Assembly (NCBI GenBank): GCA_016209005.1
Contig: JACQWZ010000023.1
Span: 1 to 10,107 of the forward strand
Length of the DNA: 10,107 nt
Direction: 5' to 3'
Source: Candidatus Kuenenbacteria bacterium
Lineage (GTDB): Bacteria; Patescibacteriota; Patescibacteriia; UBA2591; PGYQ01
The notes beneath the pieces are model-generated. The model was not told the origin of the DNA, made no database searches, and saw nothing but the letters and a program-made list of their open reading frames with translations. Shown here piece after piece: positions 1 to 4,902 of this stretch (the first letter of the stretch is position 1; each line of letters opens with the position of its first letter). Position numbers and translations under genes: made by a program.

Positions 1-140
1 AAATGTTACTCATAACAGATTAGAAAAAGATTTTTCTGTTTTGATAAAAGATTGTTTGAAATATTTAAACCGGAATAAATTTAATTCTATAAAATTTGAA
101 AATTTATTTTAGGGAAATTTAAAACAAAACCAGTATATAA
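1..140. repeat. Left copy of a 140-bp terminal inverted repeat
   Basis: Bases 1-140 are the exact reverse complement of 9967-10106. I compared the two base by base: all 140 positions pair, and identity stops at 141 against 9966. On this side the repeat lies inside the methyltransferase remnant, and the reading frame runs smoothly across 140/141, so the left copy looks native. Confidence 0.95.
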
Positions 141-379
141 ATATCGGTGGCACTTCTATTTACATAGTTGGCAATAGAAGGGTTAGAAATATTCAATTAC
201 CAACAGATCAGTTTGTCGCGGAAAAATTTAAAGAAAACGGATTTGAACATTTATTTACTTATGAAAGGCTTTTGGGTAATAAATCAATGCCTTTAAAAAA
301 TTCTCCGACTAATAAAGTTGGTCAAAGAATTAGCACAATAACGCATGAATATATTGTGGTTTGTAAAAAAATGAATTAG
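2..379 (+). pseudogene. C-terminal part of a DNA methyltransferase, 5'-truncated, with an in-frame TAG
   Basis: The frame is open from base 2 and ends at TAG 377-379, but an in-frame TAG at 110-112 splits it. The second part reads INIGGTSIYIVGNRRV, then LPTDQFVAEKFKENGF, MPLKNSPTN and EYIVVCKK. This pattern (IxGNR turn, PTD, a SPTN segment, a final EYIVV strand) resembles the C-terminus of site-specific N4/N6 DNA methyltransferases, usually restriction-modification or orphan enzymes. The catalytic DPPY/SPPY-type motif is not visible, so the rest of the gene lies outside the window. The residues on both sides of the TAG share one frame, which suggests a nonsense mutation in a single gene rather than two genes. 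Other genes here also end in TAG, so read-through is unlikely. The gene stops 18 bp before mltG. The family call is from recalled motifs and is moderately sure; the stop is directly visible. Confidence 0.6.
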
Positions 380-397
380 AAAAAAGTTGAATAGTGG

Positions 398-1513
398 ATG
401 AGTAAAAAATTTTTGACAAATTTTACATGTGATAAATTTATGTTTAAAAAATTTTTAATTGATTTTTTTTTAAAAACAAAAATTTTTTTTAAATCTTTTA
501 TTAACAAACGTTTCATAAAATTTTTAATAATTTTGATTATCATTATTTTATTAATACTTGGAATTGGTTTGGGAAATTATTATTATCAAATTTCCACGCC
601 TTTGCAAAAAATTTCAGAGCAAAAAGAATTTATTATTAAAAAAGGAGAAGGAGTAAATCAAATTAGCCAAAATTTAAAAAATCAAAAACTAATTGGGAGT
701 ATGTGGAATTTTGAAGTTTATGTTTGGTTTGAAAAAATGGGAAAAAAATTTCAAGCTGGAGAATATTCTTTATCTTCAAACATGAACATAAAAGAGATAA
801 CTCAAATTTTATGTTCCGGACAAATTATTCCAAATCAAAAAATAATTAAAATTATTGAAGGATGGAATTATAAAGAAATTGGAGAATATTTAGAAAACAA
901 AATAAATATTCCAAAGGAAGATTTTTTTTCTGCGGCATATGATTTACAATGGAAAAATAAATATTCTTTTTTAGAGGGTAATTTTTTAGAAGGCTATTTA
1001 TTTCCCGATACTTATCAAGTTTATAAAAACGCAACCGCAGAAGATATTATTAAAAAAATGTTAGATAATTTTGATAAAAAGTTGTCTCTTAAAATAAGAG
1101 AAGACATTAAAGCGCAAGGAAAAACAATTTTTGAAATTATTACTTTAGCTAGTATTATTGAAAAAGAAGTGCCAAAAGAAGAGGATAGAAAAATTGTCGC
1201 TGGAATTTTTTATAAAAGATTAAAACAAGAAATGCGTTTAGAATCTTGCGCGACAATAAATTATATTTTAGGAAATGATAAAAAACAGTTAAGTTTTGAA
1301 GATACGCGAATAGAATCTCCTTACAATACCTATATTAACAATGGATTACCACCCGGGCCAATTAATAATCCCGGACTTTCCGCAATCAAAGCGGCGATTT
1401 ATCCCGAAAAAACAGATTATTTATTTTTTCTTTCAAAACCAACCGGCGAAACAGTTTTTAGTAAAACACTTGATGAACACAATAAAAATAAAGCAAAATG
1501 GCTGTCTAATTAG
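398..1513 (+). CDS. mltG: Endolytic murein transglycosylase MltG (YceG-like)
   Basis: A 371-residue protein. It has a basic N-terminus, one membrane segment at about residues 41-58, then an extracytoplasmic part with a LysM-like region (about 76-145) and the YceG catalytic domain (about 150-369). The segment LASIIEKEVPKEEDRKIVAG carries the family's catalytic glutamate (E255 by alignment with the E. coli IVEKE motif). YNTYINNGLPPGPINNPG and AIKAAIYPEKTDYLFF are conserved blocks near the end. MltG is a membrane-anchored lytic transglycosylase that cuts nascent glycan strands and ends their elongation. The first ATG (398) was kept; Met15 (440) is an alternative, because the first residues are very AT-rich and no clear Shine-Dalgarno is seen. 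The TAG stop is also the first base triplet of an AGCTT-type repeat. Full length for the family; identification is secure. Confidence 0.95.
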   Translation: MSKKFLTNFTCDKFMFKKFLIDFFLKTKIFFKSFINKRFIKFLIILIIIILLILGIGLGNYYYQISTPLQKISEQKEFIIKKGEGVNQISQNLKNQKLIGSMWNFEVYVWFEKMGKKFQAGEYSLSSNMNIKEITQILCSGQIIPNQKIIKIIEGWNYKEIGEYLENKINIPKEDFFSAAYDLQWKNKYSFLEGNFLEGYLFPDTYQVYKNATAEDIIKKMLDNFDKKLSLKIREDIKAQGKTIFEIITLASIIEKEVPKEEDRKIVAGIFYKRLKQEMRLESCATINYILGNDKKQLSFEDTRIESPYNTYINNGLPPGPINNPGLSAIKAAIYPEKTDYLFFLSKPTGETVFSKTLDEHNKNKAKWLSN

Positions 1514-1542
1514 CTTGTAGCTGGTAGCTTTTAGCTTTTAGA
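1511..1542. repeat. AGCTT/TAG simple repeat overlapping the mltG stop
   Basis: Tandem variants of TAGCTTGTAGCT and TAGCTTTTAG start exactly at the mltG stop codon. Similar tracts lie at 3893-3922, 7701-7728 and, on the opposite strand, 9051-9087. The unit is palindrome-like (AGCT), and each tract abuts a gene end or an RNA gene. Confidence 0.75.
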
Positions 1543-1565
1543 AAAGAGAAAATAAAAAAAATTTC

Positions 1566-1642
1566 TGTCATTCCGACCGAAGGAGCCTGTCCTGAGCTTT
1601 GTCGAAGGAAGTCTGCGAACGAACGAAGTGGAGGAATCCCTT
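1566..1642. repeat. Mosaic interspersed repeat (TGTCATTCCGACCGAAG family, one arm)
   Basis: Starts TGTCATTCCGACCGAAG and ends GAACGAAGTGGAGGAATCC plus CTT, as does the left arm of the hairpin repeat at 3935. Between these shared ends it carries a different module containing CTGAGCTTTGTCGAAGG, where the 3935 copy has only a few bases. No matching right arm follows, so this is a half element. Chance open frames on the minus strand here are not genes. Confidence 0.75.
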
Positions 1643-1700
1643 GAACACAAAAACACGAAAACAAAAATAAATTTTAAATTTCTTTTTATCCAAAGGATGA

Positions 1701-1752
1701 CCAGCCTCTGGCTGGCTTTCCCGAGGTTCAACCTTTCCTAAGGTTGAACCTC
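1701..1752. repeat. Two adjacent hairpins; the second is terminator-like
   Basis: Hairpin one is CCAGCC-TCT-GGCTGG (1701-1715). Hairpin two has 13-bp perfect arms, GAGGTTCAACCTT and its complement (1723-1735 and 1740-1752), with loop TCCT. An AT-rich stretch containing runs of T (about 1762-1778) follows. The second could end transcription from mltG, but the T-run is not directly adjacent, so I treat it as a palindromic repeat with possible terminator activity. The same GGTTCAACC core recurs at 3738-3754. Confidence 0.55.
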
Positions 1753-1855
1753 TAAATATTGATTTTTTATTTTTTATTAAAAAACGTAACTGCTTCATAA
1801 CCTCTATAATATTGCAAAAAACAATGAATGTTATGAATTCACAAATATAGTTTTC

Positions 1856-1944
1856 GTCATTGCGAGGAGTCTGCGACGAAGCAATCTCTATTAATAATAT
1901 TGGCTTTAGATTGCTTCGCTTTGAGTACAAAGCTCGCAATGACG
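1856..1944. repeat. GTCATTGCGAG palindromic interspersed element
   Basis: The left arm begins GTCATTGCGAG and ends CGAAGCAATCT. The right arm begins AGATTGCTTCG and ends CTCGCAATGAC. The outer 11 bp and inner 11 bp of each arm pair exactly, while the middle of the arms differs. A second member is at 8934-9016. This repeat lies immediately before the decayed zinc-ribbon gene. Together with the features at 1511, 1566 and 1701 it accounts for most of the 1514-1947 gap, in which I see no gene; 1753-1855 holds only AT-rich sequence. Confidence 0.85.
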
Positions 1945-2057
1945 GTGATGGGTGATGTAAATAATTACTACAAAACTATGCCTCAATCAGCACAAAAAAT
2001 CTGTCAGAATTGCTCTCGTGATTTTCAAATAGAACCCGAGGATTTTTATTTTATGAA

Positions 2058-2522
2058 AAAATTAAAGTTCCTTCGCCAACTTTTTGTCCGGAGTGCAGGA
2101 TGGTAAGGAGATTTACTTGGAGAGATAATCGCATACTCTATAAAAGAAAAAGTGATTTTTTTTTTTTTTTGATATTTACCGTGTTCGGAAATTCTTCTTT
2201 AAGAAAAATATATGAGCGAGATATTTGGTGGTCAGATAAATGGAATCCTATGGATTATGGTCGAAATTATGATTTTACTAAACCATTCTTTCAACAATTT
2301 AAAGAAATGCTTTTAGAAATTCCGATTCCAGCACATACAGTTTACAACATGGTAAATAGCGACTATTCTGCCGGTTCAAATAATTTAAAGAATTGTTATT
2401 TGCTGTTTATGTCAACAAATTGCGAAGATTCTACTTATGGTTCCGAATTAAATCGAACGAAAGATTCTTTTGATGTTAATCGAGTTGATTTTTCGGAATT
2501 TTGTTATGAATCATTCAAACTT
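2058..2522 (+). pseudogene. Zinc-ribbon pseudogene, second N-terminal fragment
   Basis: This frame carries the second half of the N-terminal ribbon (VPSPTFCPECR, 2069-2101) and WWSDKWNPMDYGRNYDF, which aligns with WWSDKWGGEDYGRDYDF in the paralogue at 9440. It continues into a Cys/Asn-rich repeat region (LKNCYLLFMSTNCEDSTYG). The T15 run at 2156-2170 lies where the paralogue has TLTGEKIISTFSPDSPYKIF, so this stretch is degraded. If read on, the last 14 or so residues before the stop at 2565 come from the inserted element and not from the gene. Confidence 0.8.
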
Positions 2523-2639
2523 CAGGAGTTACGCACTATTAATGTGCATTTGGCTAATATTAGCTAAAAATGAAAAATTAACAAAAATTCAATTTTCGCT
2601 AACTTTAGCCATTTTTTGATTAAACTGCGTAAGTCCTGA
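2521..2639 (+). mobile_element. 119-bp MITE-like element, copy 1
   Basis: Perfect reverse complement of 3287-3405 over 119 bp. The ends form terminal inverted repeats CAGGAGTTACGCA and CAGGACTTACGCA (2523-2535 and the complement of 2626-2638), 12 of 13 identical. Inside, GGCTAATATTAGC and GGCTAAAGTTAGC mirror each other, so the whole unit folds as an imperfect hairpin. It has no coding capacity, which fits a non-autonomous miniature element moved by a transposase encoded elsewhere. It sits inside the zinc-ribbon gene. The flanks (AACTT and AATCT) do not form a clear target duplication. The transposase family is not identified. Confidence 0.85.
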
Positions 2640-3287
2640 ATCTGGTTTTCAAAGAACTTAGTTGGATGTAATAATTGTTTTGGCTGTATAAATCTTAGAA
2701 ATAAACAATATTATATATTTAATCAGCTATTTTCAAAAGAAGAATATTATAAACAGTTACTGAAATTAAATCTCGGCTCTTATGAAAAAATTAAAAATTT
2801 AAAGCAAGAAAGTAAAAATGTTTTTTTAAAAAATATCGAGAAATTTTCCCAAGGACGATATAACATAAATGTTTCAGGAGAATATATAAATCATTCTAAA
2901 AACATTTTTAACGGATATTACTTAAATGAAGTTGAAGATAGTAAATATGTACAAATGTTTTTTACACCTTCGGCTCGTGATTGTTATGATTGCACTTTGT
3001 GGGGAGAAAATAGTGAATTACTTTATGAATGCTCTAGTGTTGCAGGTGGTGTTAATCGGATTAAATTTTGCTATAGGTGTTATTTAAATTGTAGCAACAT
3101 AGAATATTCTAACCATTGTCATTCTTCTTCTAATCTTTTCGGCTGCGTCGGTCTTCGTCACAAAGAATACTGTATTTTAAACAAACAATACACAAAAGAA
3201 GAATATGAAAAATTAGTGCCGAAGATTATAAAACATATGAATGAAATGCCGTACATTTCTAAAACTCAAATCTCAAATCTCAAAACT
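2640..3287 (+). pseudogene. Zinc-ribbon pseudogene, middle fragment with internal duplication
   Basis: An uninterrupted 216-codon frame between the two elements. It opens with WFSKNLVGCNNCFGCINLRN, then YYIFNQLFSKEEYYKQL, a helical lysine-rich linker, and FFTPSARDCYDC. It ends with LFGCVGLRHKEYCILNKQY followed by TKEEYEKLVPKI. The FGC-x2-LR-x-K ... FN/LNKQ ... KEEY module thus occurs twice, about 160 residues apart, which suggests an internal duplication in the ancestral protein. A start-codon-based frame would begin at 2955 and run to 3362, but its last 25 residues are read from the inserted element. Confidence 0.8.
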
Positions 3288-3405
3288 CAGGACTTACGCA
3301 GTTTAATCAAAAAATGGCTAAAGTTAGCGAAAATTGAATTTTTGTTAATTTTTCATTTTTAGCTAATATTAGCCAAATGCACATTAATAGTGCGTAACTC
3401 CTGAA
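3287..3405 (-). mobile_element. 119-bp MITE-like element, copy 2 (inverted), with a 5-bp target duplication
   Basis: Identical to copy 1 but in opposite orientation, 647 bp downstream. With the element ends set at CAGGAC (3288) and CTCCTG (3403), both flanks read AAACT (3283-3287 and 3404-3408). This is a 5-bp target duplication. Removing the 116-bp element plus one AAACT (121 bp) joins the frame of 2640-3287 to that of 3406-3518, giving SNLKTQNHNSKFKTEE. This supports a discrete insertion event. The target is a CTCAAAA-type repeated stretch of the gene. Confidence 0.87.
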
Positions 3406-3524
3406 ACTCAAAACCACAACTCAAAATTTAAAACTGAAGAAAATTTAAAAATCAAAGAAATTATTTATCGTTATGGCGAATTTTTTCCACCAGAATTATC
3501 ACCTTTTTGCTATAACGAAATAAA

Positions 3525-3890
3525 ATTATAGAATGTGCCAATATCAAGCCTGTTGAAGACAGTCTTCAACAGGCGGAGTTTTCTCAATGTACAACGGCTT
3601 TTAAAATTATTGAACCAGAATTAGAATTTTATAAAAAGATGAATTTGCCTTTGCCAAGACTGTGTCCTAATTGTCGGCATTATCAGAGAATTAAACAAAG
3701 AAATCCTTTGAAATTATGGAAAAGAAAATGCATGTGCGGAGGTTCAACCTCCGACAATGGAATTTACAAAAATACGATTGAACATTTTCATGGCGATCAA
3801 CCTTGTTTAAATGAATTTGAAACCACTTATAGTCCAGACAGAAAAGAAATAGTCTACTGTGAGAAATGCTATTTAGCGGAAGTGATTTAA
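3525..3890 (+). pseudogene. Zinc-ribbon pseudogene, C-terminal ribbon fragment
   Basis: This frame reads IIECANIKPVEDSLQQAEF, then QCTTAFKIIEPELEFYKKM and LPLPRLCPNCRHYQRIKQRN, then KRKCMCGG, FHGDQPCLNEFETTYSPDRK and YCEKCYLAEVI. The Cys pairs (CPNC, CMC, CEKC) mark the C-terminal zinc-binding region of the family. It could be read from ATG 3639 as an 83-residue orphan, but no independent start signal is visible. Two perfect palindromes lie in frame: 3545-3571 (reading about KPVEDSLQQA) and 3738-3754 (reading about GGSTS). Both look like repeat insertions that kept the frame. Confidence 0.8.
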
Positions 3891-3892
3891 AG

Positions 3893-3922
3893 AGCTTTTA
3901 GTTGATAGCTTTTAGCTTTTAG
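3893..3922. repeat. AGCTTTTAG simple repeat
   Basis: AGCTTTTAG-type units just after the pseudogene stop, of the same kind as at 1511 and 7701. It leads directly into the hairpin repeat at 3935. Confidence 0.65.
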
Positions 3923-3934
3923 GGAAGAAATTTC

Positions 3935-4160
3935 TGTCATTCCGACCGAAGAGAGTGAGTCTGCGAACGAACGAAGTGGAGGAATCCCTTTCTTTATTTT
4001 ACAAGGGATCTCTCCACTTCGTCCCGACTAGAGTGTCGGGACTTCGCAGGCTGTCTAAAAACCCCTCTTTTGACGATTTTTTGAAATTTTTTTGGCTAAT
4101 TTTAGCATCACAAATTTTCTAAAATCGAGTTATTAGACAGCCTGTTCGGTCGAGATGACA
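3935..4160. repeat. Large hairpin interspersed repeat (TGTCATTCCGACC family), hosting a smaller element
   Basis: The left arm runs from TGTCATTCCGACCGAAG to GTGGAGGAATCC plus CTT (3935 to about 3990). The right arm begins AAGGGATCTCTCCACTTCG (about 4001) and ends GGTCGAGATGACA (4160). Its complement aligns with the left arm with some substitutions. A 98-bp element splits the right arm at 4047-4144. It fills most of the 314-bp gap between the pseudogene and lepB; 4161-4204 is AT-rich and should hold the lepB promoter or leader, though I cannot point to a specific box. Confidence 0.85.
4047..4144. mobile_element. 98-bp MITE-like element with 12-bp terminal inverted repeats and TTCG target duplication
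   Basis: Terminal inverted repeats CAGGCTGTCTAA (4047-4058) and TTAGACAGCCTG (4133-4144) are perfect over 12 bp and match 16 of 18 when extended. TTCG flanks it on both sides (4043-4046 and 4145-4148). Removing the element and one TTCG rebuilds ACTTCGGTCGAGATGACA, whose complement fits the intact left arm of the host hairpin. It has no coding capacity. It shares an internal TTTGGCTAATxTTAGC core with the 119-bp family. The transposase family is unidentified. Confidence 0.87.
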
Positions 4161-4204
4161 CATTTTTTGAAATCATAAATAAATTATTAAATCTTAAATT
4201 TTTT

Positions 4205-4789
4205 ATGCAAAAAGAACAAATTTTACAAAATAAAGATCGAAGTAAGGGATGGAGATCGTTTATTAAAGAATTTATTCAAATGGCTTTAATTGCTTTAGCC
4301 ATTGTTATTCCAATTAGATATTTTTTAATTCAACCATTTTATGTCAAAGGCGCTTCAATGGAGCCAAATTTTCATAATCACGAATATCTAATTATCAATA
4401 AACTTATTTATCGATTAGACAATCCTAAAAGAGGCGACGTAATAGTGTTTAAATATCCAAAAAGTCTTAATGATTATTTTATAAAAAGAGTCATTGGTTT
4501 ACCAGAAGAAAGAGTAAAAATTATTGATAAAAAAATTACTATTTATAATAAAGAAAATCCAAAAGGGAAAATATTTGATGAAAATAAATTTCTCCCCGAA
4601 GAATATAAAGTCGATAAAAACATTGATATTACTTTGGGGAAAGATGAATATTTTGTTTTAGGCGATAATAGAGGGCATAGTTTTGATTCAAGCGCTGAAA
4701 GTTTTGGTTCATTAGAAAGAAAATTTATTGTTGGCAAAACATGGATCCGCGCCTGGCCATTTAATAAATTTACAATTTTTGGAAAATAG
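4205..4789 (+). CDS. lepB: Signal peptidase I
   Basis: A 194-residue type I signal peptidase (family S26). It has one N-terminal membrane helix at about residues 23-43, followed by box B KGASMEPNF with the nucleophile Ser51. RGDVIVFKYP is box C, YFIKRVIGLP is box D with the general-base Lys94, and FVLGDNRGHSFDS (150-162) is box E. The Ser-Lys dyad is intact. The usual DSR of box E reads DSSAESFG here, a small deviation. The enzyme sits in the membrane and removes signal peptides from proteins exported through Sec, which fits the secD and secF genes just downstream. The first ATG was chosen because the basic segment before the helix is typical; no strong Shine-Dalgarno is seen. It lies 113 bp before secD. 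Identification is secure. Confidence 0.96.
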   Translation: MQKEQILQNKDRSKGWRSFIKEFIQMALIALAIVIPIRYFLIQPFYVKGASMEPNFHNHEYLIINKLIYRLDNPKRGDVIVFKYPKSLNDYFIKRVIGLPEERVKIIDKKITIYNKENPKGKIFDENKFLPEEYKVDKNIDITLGKDEYFVLGDNRGHSFDSSAESFGSLERKFIVGKTWIRAWPFNKFTIFGK

Positions 4790-4796
4790 TTTATAA

Positions 4797-4845
4797 TAAA
4801 AAACACTAAAACAAAAAAACACAAAAACATAAAAACAATAAAACA
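4797..4845. repeat. A-rich AAAACACAAAAACA low-complexity repeat
   Basis: Short variants of AACACAAAAACA fill the lepB-secD gap. The same module occurs at about 1644-1662 and inside the ftsQ coding region at 8283-8300, so it is an interspersed unit and not only AT drift. Confidence 0.5.
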
Positions 4846-4902
4846 AATAATTCCTAATGACAAATATTTTTTATTCTAATTTTTGCATTTTGCATTTTTA
4901 TT

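Larger units (their letters stand above)
1948..3890 (+). pseudogene. Decayed multi-zinc-ribbon protein gene interrupted by two MITE-like elements
   Basis: Pieces of one cysteine-rich protein follow in order. 1948-2053 (KICQNCSRDF) is the first half of an N-terminal zinc ribbon. A one-base deletion near 2052 shifts the frame to 2058-2522, which carries TFCPEC, RDNRILYKRK, YERDIWWSDKWNPMDYGR and a Cys-rich stretch. An inserted element (2521-2639) follows. 2640-3287 carries two copies of a GC-x-CFGC-like, LRNK/LRHK, SKEEY module. A second inserted element (3287-3405) follows. 3406-3518 ends in YGEFFPPELSPFCYNE. A deletion and frameshift near 3520 then lead into 3525-3890, the C-terminal ribbons. 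The N-terminus matches the paralogue at 9440. A T15 run at 2156-2170 sits in the frame. The exact role is unknown to me: the family is a cytosolic-looking, metal-binding hypothetical protein that I recall as common in Patescibacteria. Start 1948 is the first plausible ATG after the repeat; 1978 is the alternative. Confidence 0.85.

Noticed and set aside
852..1034. Minus-strand open frame opposite mltG, and a similar one at 6168-6380 opposite secD
   Set aside because: Both are antisense shadows of genes with clear conserved motifs.
1531..1939. Overlapping minus-strand open frames of 66 and 123 codons
   Set aside because: They are read entirely through interspersed repeats (TGTCATTCCGACC, GGTTCAACC and GTCATTGCGAG families); the residues follow the repeat modules and resemble no protein family.
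1900..1947. Upstream extension of the zinc-ribbon frame to ATG 1900
   Set aside because: The extra residues are encoded by the right arm of the GTCATTGCGAG repeat and are not part of the family.
2521..3405. CRISPR array or phage-like att sites
   Set aside because: There are only two inverted 119-bp copies, with no regular spacers, no cas genes and no integrase; the TIRs and target duplication indicate transposition.
4543..4863. Minus-strand open frame of 106 codons opposite lepB
   Set aside because: It lies antisense to the well-supported signal peptidase gene and an A-rich intergenic repeat; low-complexity composition, no motif.
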